Assembly (NCBI GenBank): GCA_018715465.1
Contig: DVLN01000028.1
Coordinates: 1 to 26,924, forward strand
Length of the DNA stretch: 26,924 bases
Reading direction: 5' to 3'
Source: Candidatus Faecivivens stercorigallinarum
GTDB taxonomy: Bacteria > Bacillota > Clostridia > Oscillospirales > Ruminococcaceae
Shown piece after piece: positions 8,901 to 15,350 of this stretch. The position numbers were made by a program, and so were the translations under genes. The notes under the pieces were generated by a model. The model ran no database searches. It saw only the letters and a list, made by a program, of their open reading frames with translations, and was not told the origin of the DNA. The first letter of the stretch is position 1. Each line of letters starts with the position of its first letter.

Positions 8901-9424
8901 TCCACCTGATCGCGCCGGATATACCCGCTCCCGATCAACCGGGCTGTCAGCTGCTGCATCGTCAGCTGACAACCCTTATCCGGGTCAACACTCAGCTGGA
9001 AGGTCCCTTTTTTCAGCTGTTCGGGAGCAATCGTCCTCGAACCGGCAGCCTGGGCAGAAGCGACCACAATCCTGACTTCGCCCGCCTGAATCCGGGAGAG
9101 GACGCCCAACCGCTGCTGTTCATACTCGCCCGAAATCGTCTCCATCTGCCGGTAGCAGAAGTCCCGGGAAGGGAACAGGCAGGCCAGTTCCTTTCCGTTT
9201 CCGGCCATCGCGTTGATATCCGCCGTCAGCCTTGCCGCCGCCAGGTCATCCTGGCACAGCAGCAAAATCGGACAGTCCAGGTCTTCCGACGCGGCATAAA
9301 GAAAATGTGCCTTGTGAATAGCCGACAGTCCCACGCAGAGCAGCGGGGTATTGTGCAGCCGGATATTCTGTATCATCCGTCCGTAGCTTTCCAGACTGTG
9401 CGCTACAGCAGTAAATAGCTTCAA
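5909..9424 (-). CDS. mfd: Transcription-repair coupling factor Mfd
   Basis: Mfd is an ATP-driven DNA translocase that removes RNA polymerase stalled at lesions and recruits UvrA. The 1171-aa product matches the family length. The N-terminal UvrB-like module covers roughly residues 1-330. The RNA-polymerase-interacting (CarD/Tudor-like) domain is about 490-560 (VGDYVVHVTHGIGIF). The RecG-like motor carries Walker A GDVGFGKTE near 645, DEEQ near 748, SATPIPRTL, and GRVGRSSRRAYAYF. The C-terminal TRCF domain is about 1015-1110. The start is TTG at 9424, with GGAGAG upstream; no better ATG is visible. It sits 56 bases after pth, an arrangement also found in Bacillus (pth then mfd). Confidence 0.97.
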   Translation of the reverse strand: MKLFTAVAHSLESYGRMIQNIRLHNTPLLCVGLSAIHKAHFLYAASEDLDCPILLLCQDDLAAARLTADINAMAGNGKELACLFPSRDFCYRQMETISGEYEQQRLGVLSRIQAGEVRIVVASAQAAGSRTIAPEQLKKGTFQLSVDPDKGCQLTMQQLTARLIGSGYIRRDQVDGVCQFSVRGGILDIFPPKESNPVRIEFWGDDVDTISYFELDSQRRTESLDTLSISPAREVLFEEGELEEKLGKLIDSLGNRKTTENAKNILQKDLDRITSGLELDSYDKYFPLTGRFATLLDYFQDAAVFFSEYTDIKETLRAQWVQFQEDIKVLLEEGQLCKGLDGYQLSPEMLELSLKEHRCIYLETFAHGGFGTLKDVINLSPLQNSGWNGDLKLLKSDLDPLMEQGYCCCIFAGTDKAAQNLAGDLVRMGIPASYEKDLKAIKYRKVFVLAGTLSTGFEYPEIRFSLTTTLRATSLPTKKVKKRKGEEIRSLSDLTVGDYVVHVTHGIGIFDGIHKLELQGVIKDYIKIRYAGSDTLYVPVTQLDLVSKYIGPREDSHIKLNRLHSTEWQKTRQKVKKAVDEMADELIALYAKRMSVKGYAFSPDDEMQRDFEDHFEYQETDDQLRCIHEIKEDMERPVPMERLLCGDVGFGKTEVALRAAFKCVLDGKQCAILCPTTILAWQHYQTLVSRMGNFPVNVELLSRFRSPKEQKEIMNKLERGLIDIVVGTHRLVSKDVHFKDLGLAIIDEEQRFGVAHKERFKEMLASVDMLTLSATPIPRTLNMAMSGIRDMSVIEEAPQNRHPIQTYVLEHDTGVVIEALRKELRRGGQAYYLHNNTETIDACAGKIQQMIPEARIAVAHGKMSEDALSRVWRQLMEQEIDILVCTTIIETGVDVSNCNTLIIEDADRLGLSQLYQLRGRVGRSSRRAYAYFTFQRGKVLTEVATKRLNAIREFTKFGSGFRIALRDLEIRGAGNILGTRQHGHMEAVGYDMYLRLLSEAVAEKQGKAPEIRSTAECLVDIQLEAHIPESYIENLAQRIDIYRKIASIITEEDGMDLVDELIDRFGEPPASVKGLIDVALLRNTAARFGFKEITQKGQMLHLIPEKLDVNIAAMLNLKLKGRCIVVSGQTPYIGVKIVGSAMDTLREVMKTLQGFKDGSLMEQLKSDNRGK

Positions 9425-9480
9425 ATCAGATTTTCTCTCCTTTCAGCCGTGTTATCCGTTATCCGAACCCATCCGCCCAA

Positions 9481-10155
9481 TCAGCCGTTATACCGGCTCA
9501 TGGCGGCCTCAAACTCTCCGCGGATAATCATTTCCACCGCGCCAAGACATTTTTTTGCCGCTTCGCTAATCTTTTTCATCTCATCTTCGGTATAGGCAGA
9601 CAGTACCCAATCGGCAAGGTTATAGTCGGGATGCGGCTTTGCACCGACGCCGACCTTGATACGGGGGAACTCATCTGTCTGCAAATAGTCTATAATGTTC
9701 CGAATGCCGTTATGTCCGCCGTGGCTGCCCTTTTTGCGGAGCCGCAGACGGCCGGTGTCCAGCGAGATATCGTCAAAGATGACAATGATCTGCTGAGGTG
9801 GTATTTTGTAAAAGGAAGCCGCCTTTTCGACCGATGTACCCGACAGGTTCATATACGTCTGCGGCTTCATCAGCAGGACCCGCTGGCCAGCAATTGTCGC
9901 ATCGGCGGTCATCGCGTCAAATTTATTCCGAATAATTGGAGTTCCCAGTTCTTTGGCGATCTCATCCATACAGATAAACCCGGTATTGTGCCGGGTCCTG
10001 TCATACTTTTTATCGGGATTTCCGAGCCCTACCACCAGCCAGGCAGGCGGGGAAGGCTGCGGACGCTGCTGCCGCATCGCGTCCAGACGGGCAAACGCAT
10101 CAAAAACAGACATGACAAATGTCTTTTTCAGGACCGGACAGCACCAGCCGACCAT
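9481..10155 (-). CDS. pth: Peptidyl-tRNA hydrolase Pth
   Basis: Pth releases peptides from peptidyl-tRNA that has dropped off the ribosome. The core starts at WLVVGLGNPDKKY and contains the catalytic His in RTRHNTGF, the Asp in FDDISL, and GSHGGHNGIRNI, all family hallmarks. The start is uncertain. The ATG at 10155 (224 aa) has a strong AAAGGAG, though 13 bases away. An ATG at 10113 (210 aa) has no clear ribosome-binding site. Either way there is an N-terminal extension of 25-39 residues before the Pth fold, which bacterial Pth proteins usually lack. The gene leads the pth-mfd-M42 unit, with a promoter at 10236-10264. Confidence 0.93.
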   Translation of the reverse strand: MVGWCCPVLKKTFVMSVFDAFARLDAMRQQRPQPSPPAWLVVGLGNPDKKYDRTRHNTGFICMDEIAKELGTPIIRNKFDAMTADATIAGQRVLLMKPQTYMNLSGTSVEKAASFYKIPPQQIIVIFDDISLDTGRLRLRKKGSHGGHNGIRNIIDYLQTDEFPRIKVGVGAKPHPDYNLADWVLSAYTEDEMKKISEAAKKCLGAVEMIIRGEFEAAMSRYNG

Positions 10156-10191
10156 TTCCTGAAAAAATCTCCTTTTTTCATATTTTCATGG

Positions 10192-10222
10192 CGGCCGTCC
10201 GTCTTTTCCTCCCGGACGGCCG
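10192..10222 (-). other. Hairpin in the pth leader
   Basis: A 10-bp G/C-rich stem (10192-10201 with 10213-10222, 11-base loop) lies in the untranslated leader of pth, between its promoter and ribosome-binding site. No T-run follows in either direction, so it is not a simple terminator. It might stabilise the mRNA or modulate expression. Confidence 0.6.
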
Positions 10223-10235
10223 TCTGGTATACATA

Positions 10236-10264
10236 ATTGTAGCATAATCCAATGGTCGAATCAA
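10236..10264 (-). promoter_or_regulatory. Promoter of the pth-mfd unit
   Basis: On the minus strand TTGATT (10264-10259) and TACAAT (10241-10236) are 17 bases apart, about 80 bases upstream of the pth start. The -35 box lies only 10 bases from a 15-bp tandem repeat array (10274-10393). Confidence 0.6.
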
Positions 10265-10273
10265 GCGCATCAA

Positions 10274-10393
10274 GGCAAACATATGCTAGGCAAGAATGTG
10301 CCTGGCAAAAATATACCTGGCAAGAATGTGCCTGGCAAAAATATGCCTGGCAAGAATATGCCTGGCAAAAATACGCCTGGCAAAGATATACCG
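10274..10393. repeat. Tandem array, eight 15-bp units
   Basis: Eight contiguous 15-bp units fill exactly 120 bp. The consensus is GGCAARAATATGCCT, and units start at 10274, 10289, 10304, 10319, 10334, 10349, 10364 and 10379. Units 2-7 alternate GGCAAG and GGCAAA, so the array has a 30-bp higher-order period; units 2 and 4 are identical. Each junction contains the small inverted motif TGCCTGGCA. The array ends one base before the stop codon of the penicillin-binding protein gene and begins next to the pth promoter. It has no spacers, so it is not a CRISPR array. Confidence 0.95.
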
Positions 10394-10394
10394 G

Positions 10395-12065
10395 TCATTC
10401 CGCCATCTGTTGCTCTTCCGTCCCATCGTCTGCCGCAAGCCCAAGCTCCACACACACCGCATCAGCAATCGCCGCAAAGACCGGAGCCGCCGATGTGTTG
10501 CCGAATCCCTCGTTTTCCGCCAGCACCGTCACCACATACTGCGGTTGGTCCGCCGGGAAAAAACCGGTAAACCAGCCCTGTTCCAGCTCATTGCCCTCCT
10601 CGTCATACTGTCCGGTCTGGGCAGTCGCGGTCTTTCCGCCTGCTGTGACCAGCTCCGGTCTGGCGCCGGAAGAATCATCCGACATGACCGCATAGGCAAG
10701 CATGACTTTCAGCTGGGCGGTAATCTCTTCTGACAATGCCTGCCTGCTGACCGGCAGCGCCGACGCCTGCAAAGTCCTGCCGTCATCGGTCGTCCCCAGT
10801 ACCAGTGTCGGAGAAACCAGCTTGCCGCCGTTGACGACAGCTGCCGTCATCCGCGCGATCTGTACCGGGGAAGCGGTCAGTTCTCCCTGACCAAAGCTAA
10901 AATTCGCCACCGCTGCCGGCGCCTGCAAACTGTCTTCGGACGGCAGCGTTCCGCCGCTGGCGGTAATATCACCGTACAGCATCATGCTTTCGCCAAACCC
11001 GACCTGCCGGGCGGTATTGAGCAGCTGTTCACCGCCTGTCTCCTGTCCCAGTCCGATAAACCACGGATTGCAGGACTCCCGCATCGCGTCAAACATATCC
11101 AGCTCGCCATGCCCGGAACGCAGGTGGCAGCGGAAAACCTGCCCGTAAACATCTACTGCACCTTCACAGGTGTACTTTCTTGTCAGACAGTATTCCCGAC
11201 CCAGCGTTTCCATCGCGGCGGCCGCCGTCACAATCTTAAAGGTAGAGCCGACACTGTACCCGAGCAGTGCCCGGTTGAGCATCGGCTTGTTACCCTCATC
11301 GCCCACCGCCTCATCCAGATGCAGCGGGGAATAGGCCGGAAAACTGGCCATCGCCCGGATCTGACCATTATACGGGTCAAGCACAACAATCGCGCCTTTG
11401 TCCAGCATCCGGCTGCCGACCGATTCAACAATCTGCTGAATCCGTCTGTCCAGCGTCAGGACCACTCCGGCATCACCGCTCCCATTGACTGTCACTTCCG
11501 GTTCAATACCTGCAATCGTCTGCTGGAGGGCATTCAGCACACCGGTCACCTCAATCTGCTGCCCGCTCCCGGACAGCAGACTGTCGCATTCCTTTTCAAT
11601 TCCTGTGACCCCGCTGCCGGTATAGTCCAGATAGCCGATCAGGTGAACCGCTGTCTGATTTTCGGTATACCGTTCCGGGACGGAAAAACTATAGACCATG
11701 TCCGCCTGAACGGCTTTGGTTGTCTCGGTCACAAACGGTTTGCCGGTTTCCAGCAGTTCGGCAACCGCTGCCCTCCGTTTGAGTTCCACCGCGTCCAGTA
11801 CCTTTTGCTGATTCTGCGGGGTGGGGAAGACAGCCGTCCGCCAACGCTGCTGTGTCGCCACCAGCGGCTGCATCCGGCAATCGTAGATTAACCCCCGTTC
11901 ATCTGCCACCGTAAAGGTGTATTTGCTCTGCGCCTGGGCAGTCTGTGCGAGATCATCCGAAGCGACAATCCGGCTCAGCTGTCCCACCAGCCCGGCTGCT
12001 GCCAGCACCATTGCCGCAAAAATTGCAGAAGTCCGTCTGAATATACTCTCTGTATAATTTTTCAC
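10395..12065 (-). CDS. Penicillin-binding transpeptidase (class B PBP, FtsI/SpoVD-like)
   Basis: This 556-aa protein is a membrane-anchored D,D-transpeptidase that cross-links peptidoglycan outside the cell. One N-terminal membrane segment (about 11-30) follows a basic start. RGLIYD near residue 58 matches the class B PBP start motif. The transpeptidase domain has the active-site S-x-x-K in GSTFK (about 270) and S-x-N as ESCNP (about 324). The third motif reads KTATAQTG instead of the usual KTGT. There is no transglycosylase domain. The GTG start at 12065 follows AAAGGA. It could act in division or sporulation; the sequence does not decide. It lies 95 bases after the Ppx/GppA gene. Confidence 0.88.
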   Translation of the reverse strand: MKNYTESIFRRTSAIFAAMVLAAAGLVGQLSRIVASDDLAQTAQAQSKYTFTVADERGLIYDCRMQPLVATQQRWRTAVFPTPQNQQKVLDAVELKRRAAVAELLETGKPFVTETTKAVQADMVYSFSVPERYTENQTAVHLIGYLDYTGSGVTGIEKECDSLLSGSGQQIEVTGVLNALQQTIAGIEPEVTVNGSGDAGVVLTLDRRIQQIVESVGSRMLDKGAIVVLDPYNGQIRAMASFPAYSPLHLDEAVGDEGNKPMLNRALLGYSVGSTFKIVTAAAAMETLGREYCLTRKYTCEGAVDVYGQVFRCHLRSGHGELDMFDAMRESCNPWFIGLGQETGGEQLLNTARQVGFGESMMLYGDITASGGTLPSEDSLQAPAAVANFSFGQGELTASPVQIARMTAAVVNGGKLVSPTLVLGTTDDGRTLQASALPVSRQALSEEITAQLKVMLAYAVMSDDSSGARPELVTAGGKTATAQTGQYDEEGNELEQGWFTGFFPADQPQYVVTVLAENEGFGNTSAAPVFAAIADAVCVELGLAADDGTEEQQMAE

Positions 12066-12160
12066 TTCGAAAATCCTTTCCGGTAATTGATTGATTCACC
12101 GGATAGTTTTTCCGATACAGACAGGTTTAATCAGCAATCAGGCACCAAAGGGTTGTATTT

Positions 12161-13147
12161 TCAGCAGTGTCTCAGGACATAACCCTCCCTGACCCCGCTC
12201 TGCAAAACGGTCATCTGACCAGCACCAACCCGCCGGCAGATGGACAAAAGAATCTGGATACCGGTCACCAGCGTTTCCCGCCGTCCGGATTCATACCGCT
12301 CTACCAGCTGCCGCCCCTCTGATGAGCGGAAAAAGTCCAGACCTTTTTGCAGGTCCTCTGCCTGCAAAGTCACACTTCCGGGACAGTCCGGGCTGGTTAC
12401 CGGCCATCCCATCCGTTCAAACAGACGGACAATCGCCTTGACCGTCCCGCCCATCACAAAAAAGGCGGGGGCAGGCTGCAAACTGTCTGCCGACAGACCG
12501 GCAATCATTGGAATCTGTTCAATCTGTTCCCGGATAAATCCATCGATCTGCTGCAATTCCAGATCGGAAGGCGCGCTTCCATCCCCGCTGACCAGCCTTT
12601 TTTTGACCGCCAGACAGCCAATCGGCATCGAACGGAAATCGGCGAGGGTTTTCTCCTTCCGGCTGGTAAAGCAGAGCAGCTGGCCGCTGCCGCCGCCCAT
12701 ATCGAGTGCAACTCCCTGCTCAGGGAAGGAGGCACCGGCCTGTTCCAGCCAGTCCATCTCCTGCAGCATCCCTTCAAAGTCGCAGGCCGCTTCCTCTTCG
12801 CCCGACAGCAGCTCCATTCGATATCCCCGCTCCGCTGCAACTTCGGCAGCCTCGGCAAAATTGCTGACCCCGCGCAGGGAAGCGGTTGCAAAACACCGCA
12901 CATCCTCAGGACAGACCCCATGCTCACCGAAAAAGGCATCAATCTGATCGAGCGCATTCCCCAGCACCCGCAGTCCCTCCGCCGACATCACACCATGATC
13001 AACATACCGGATTAGCCCGGCATGAACAGTCAGCCCATCCGCCAGCGAAAAACAGCGGTAACAATCCTTTTCGCTATCCCAACGGAAAATGACCCCCAAA
13101 ACCGTATTAGAGCCGGTATCAATAATCCCGATTGCCTCTTTTTCCAC
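12161..13147 (-). CDS. Ppx/GppA-family phosphatase (exopolyphosphatase / pppGpp phosphohydrolase type)
   Basis: The 328-aa protein has the actin-like ATPase fold of the Ppx/GppA family, which hydrolyses polyphosphate or pppGpp. Visible motifs are IDTGSNTVLGVIF (phosphate loop 1, residues 8-20), SLRGVSN, SGEEEA, which probably carries the catalytic Glu, and DMGGGSGQLL (phosphate loop 2). The usual GGGSTE has GQ in the last two places. The protein ends soon after the second half of this fold, so the long C-terminal HD domain of E. coli Ppx is absent. The GTG at 13147 has AAAGGAGG seven bases upstream, better than any in-frame alternative. It starts 13 bases after the thioesterase gene ends, so the two are co-transcribed. 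Whether polyphosphate or pppGpp is the substrate is unknown. Confidence 0.8.
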   Translation of the reverse strand: MEKEAIGIIDTGSNTVLGVIFRWDSEKDCYRCFSLADGLTVHAGLIRYVDHGVMSAEGLRVLGNALDQIDAFFGEHGVCPEDVRCFATASLRGVSNFAEAAEVAAERGYRMELLSGEEEAACDFEGMLQEMDWLEQAGASFPEQGVALDMGGGSGQLLCFTSRKEKTLADFRSMPIGCLAVKKRLVSGDGSAPSDLELQQIDGFIREQIEQIPMIAGLSADSLQPAPAFFVMGGTVKAIVRLFERMGWPVTSPDCPGSVTLQAEDLQKGLDFFRSSEGRQLVERYESGRRETLVTGIQILLSICRRVGAGQMTVLQSGVREGYVLRHC

Positions 13148-13160
13148 GGATAAGCCTCCT

Positions 13161-13946
13161 TTATTTTGCCTGTTCAAAATCAATCATACAAATAAAACTG
13201 TCTTTACCTTCTGCCATACCTTTTACAGTGACCTTGCCCTCATCTTCTTTCCAGAACATTTGCAGACTTTCGCCCAGCATCGCTTCTCTGTTAAACGCCA
13301 CCTGAACATATTTCGGCGGCAGACAACTCAGGCGTTCAGGCAGAATATCCATCGCCATATCCACATACCGGGCGTTGTCCACATGGCCGTTTCCGTCGAT
13401 ATCCGAATAGACGATCTTTCTGTCATCGCCCCGCAGGACACCTTCGTCTGTTTCCCTTAGCCGCAGCCGTACAAAATCCGGTGCTCCCGATTTTTCCAGT
13501 GGGGCGGGGCGCAGACTCCCCGGAAAACGCTCTTCAAACTGAACCGGACGCAGGATGCTTCTGTCCATCGGGTCGACCAGTATCCAGCCGGAAGAAACTT
13601 CGATCAGCGTGTTTCCGTCCTTGTCCCAGACGCAGAAATTGCGGATAAACTGTGCCCGTTCAATCTGCTGTTCCCAGGTCGCGACCCGAATCCGCTCGGT
13701 CTGCACCGGCATCCGGTTGACCAGGACGCTGAACCGGGTGATCAGAAAAACCATCCGGTTTTCCATCAGAAACTGATGGTCCATCCCACGGAAGGCAAAC
13801 GCCGAATCCGCCATATCGGTTAATATACGGAACAGCTCAGACAGTTTGAGCCGGTGGCTGGCGTCACACTGGCAGAATTTGATCTCCATTTCTTCCTGAT
13901 AAAGCCCCTGCTCAGTTCTGTTTTCAATTACTGGTGTATATCTCAT
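13161..13946 (-). CDS. Acyl-ACP thioesterase (FatA/FatB-like double hotdog)
   Basis: The 261-aa product resembles bacterial acyl-ACP thioesterases, which free fatty acids from acyl carrier protein. Residues about 15-135 form the first hotdog repeat and 155-255 the second. The motif DIDGNGHVDNARYVDMAMD near residue 190 matches the conserved N-x-H-V-N-N-x-x-Y region carrying active-site residues, with the second Asn replaced by Asp. ATG 13946 follows CAGGAG. The gene starts just beyond the serS terminator (13980-14033), leaving only 33 bases for a promoter, and none is obvious. It is closely followed by the Ppx/GppA gene. Chain-length preference cannot be predicted. Confidence 0.82.
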   Translation of the reverse strand: MRYTPVIENRTEQGLYQEEMEIKFCQCDASHRLKLSELFRILTDMADSAFAFRGMDHQFLMENRMVFLITRFSVLVNRMPVQTERIRVATWEQQIERAQFIRNFCVWDKDGNTLIEVSSGWILVDPMDRSILRPVQFEERFPGSLRPAPLEKSGAPDFVRLRLRETDEGVLRGDDRKIVYSDIDGNGHVDNARYVDMAMDILPERLSCLPPKYVQVAFNREAMLGESLQMFWKEDEGKVTVKGMAEGKDSFICMIDFEQAK

Positions 13947-13979
13947 CGCAATCACTCCTGTATCAAAATGCTGTCTGAC

Positions 13980-14033
13980 AAAAAACCGCCGTCCGTTCTG
14001 AAGACAGCGCGGAAGCGGCGGTTGTATGTCATT
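13980..14033 (-). terminator. Terminator after serS
   Basis: On the minus strand AACCGCCG (14033-14026) pairs with CGGCGGTT (13991-13984), enclosing a 34-base region, and the run TTTTTT follows immediately. It starts seven bases after the serS stop. Because the next gene lacks a clear promoter, partial read-through is plausible. Confidence 0.75.
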
Positions 14034-14039
14034 TCATAA

Positions 14040-15323
14040 TCAGGGGACAAGCAGTTCCTTGCCGCCCATGTAGGGACGCAGAACCTCAGGAATCTTGACA
14101 GTGCCGTCAGCCTGCAGGTTGTTTTCCAGGAAAGCGATCAGCATTCTGGGCGGTGCGACAACGGTATTGTTCAGGGTATGGGCAAGGTACTTCTTGCCGT
14201 CCTCGCCGTTGACACGGATTTTCAGCCGTCTTGCCTGTGCGTCGCCCAGGTTGGAGCAGCTGCCGACCTCAAAATACTTCTTCTGACGGGGCGACCATGC
14301 CTCAACGTCGACCGACTTGACCTTCAAATCAGCCAGGTCACCCGAGCAGCATTCCAGCGTGCGGACCGGGATATCCAGCGAACGGAACAGGTCGACGGTA
14401 TTCTGCCACAGCTTGTCAAACCAGTACATGCTGTCCTCCGGCTTGCAGACGACAATCATCTCCTGTTTTTCAAACTGATGAATCCGGTAAACGCCTCTTT
14501 CCTCAATGCCGTGTGCGCCCTTTTCCTTGCGGAAGCAGGGGGAGTAGCTGGTCAGGGTAATCGGCAGCTGTTTCTCATCGACGATCTCGTCGATAAACCG
14601 GCCGATCATCGAATGCTCGGAGGTACCGATCAGATAAAGGTCTTCGCCCTCGATTTTGTACATCATCGCGTCCATCTCCGGGAAGGACATAACGCCGGTG
14701 ACGACATTGCTGTGAATCATAAAAGGAGGAACAACATAGGTAAATCCGCGGTCGATCATGAAATCACGCGCATAAGCCAGCACAGCCGAATGCAGGCGGG
14801 CGATATCGCCCATCAGATAGTAAAAGCCGTTGCCTGCGACCTTGCGGGCAGCATCCAGGTCGATACCCGAGAAAGACTCCATGATATCGGTATGATAGGG
14901 GATCTCAAAATCGGGGACAACCGGCTCGCCGTACCGCTGTACCTCAACGTTGCAGCTGTCATCCTTGCCGATCGGAACCGAATCGTCGATCATCTGCGGA
15001 ATGTTCATCATGATGGAAGTGACCTTTTCAGCCAGTTCCTTTTCCTGAACTTCCAGTTCTTCCAGACGGGCCGCATCCTGCGCGACCTTCTTTTTCATCT
15101 CCTCGGCCTCTTCCTTCAGGCCTTTGGCCATCAGGCCGCCGATCTGTTTGGAAATCTTATTGCGCTCAGAGCGGAGATTGCTTGCTTCCTGCTGAACGGC
15201 ACGGCTCTTCGCGTCCAGTTCGATGACCTCATCGACCAGCGGAAGTTTATAATCCTGAAATTTCTTTTTGATATTCTCCTTGACAGCGTCGGGATTTGTC
15301 CTGACAAACTTGATATCCAGCAT
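14040..15323 (-). CDS. serS: Seryl-tRNA synthetase
   Basis: This class II aminoacyl-tRNA synthetase charges tRNA-Ser. The 427-aa length is normal. Residues about 25-110 form the long antiparallel coiled-coil arm that contacts the tRNA. The catalytic domain shows motif 2 in CFRKEKGAHGIEERGVYRIHQFEK (described here by its ends: CFRKEKG, GVYRIHQF) and motif 3 around APPRMLIAFLEN. These differ from the common bacterial FRSEAGSAGRDTRG and resemble the archaeal-type SerRS pattern. ATG 15323 follows AAGGAG. It lies 27 bases after parB, so it is probably read from the parA promoter. No T-box leader is present, since there is no room for one. Confidence 0.96.
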   Translation of the reverse strand: MLDIKFVRTNPDAVKENIKKKFQDYKLPLVDEVIELDAKSRAVQQEASNLRSERNKISKQIGGLMAKGLKEEAEEMKKKVAQDAARLEELEVQEKELAEKVTSIMMNIPQMIDDSVPIGKDDSCNVEVQRYGEPVVPDFEIPYHTDIMESFSGIDLDAARKVAGNGFYYLMGDIARLHSAVLAYARDFMIDRGFTYVVPPFMIHSNVVTGVMSFPEMDAMMYKIEGEDLYLIGTSEHSMIGRFIDEIVDEKQLPITLTSYSPCFRKEKGAHGIEERGVYRIHQFEKQEMIVVCKPEDSMYWFDKLWQNTVDLFRSLDIPVRTLECCSGDLADLKVKSVDVEAWSPRQKKYFEVGSCSNLGDAQARRLKIRVNGEDGKKYLAHTLNNTVVAPPRMLIAFLENNLQADGTVKIPEVLRPYMGGKELLVP

Positions 15324-15350
15324 CGTGATTTTTCTCCTTTATCAATTTAT

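Noticed and set aside
9157..9172. Noc-type sites at the CCCGGG motifs near 1713, 2636 and 9163
   Set aside because: Flanking bases agree poorly with the Noc consensus, about 9-10 of 14, and all three lie within coding sequence, so chance is the simplest explanation.
7583..9418. A 611-codon plus-strand frame opposite mfd
   Set aside because: It is a shadow of mfd in the opposite strand. It has no recognisable domain, while the minus strand encodes a complete Mfd.
10274..10393. CRISPR array
   Set aside because: Units are contiguous 15-mers with no spacers, and no cas gene is nearby. The 13-bp array at 22639-22706 is rejected for the same reason.
10283..10570. Plus-strand frames encoding repeated PGKN or WQK pentapeptides across the 15-bp array
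   Set aside because: Fifteen is a multiple of three, so any frame through the array stays open as a short peptide repeat. The rest of these frames is antisense to the penicillin-binding protein gene, and no ribosome-binding site is present.
15324..15350. T-box leader for serS
   Set aside because: Only 27 bases lie between parB and serS, far too few for a T-box.
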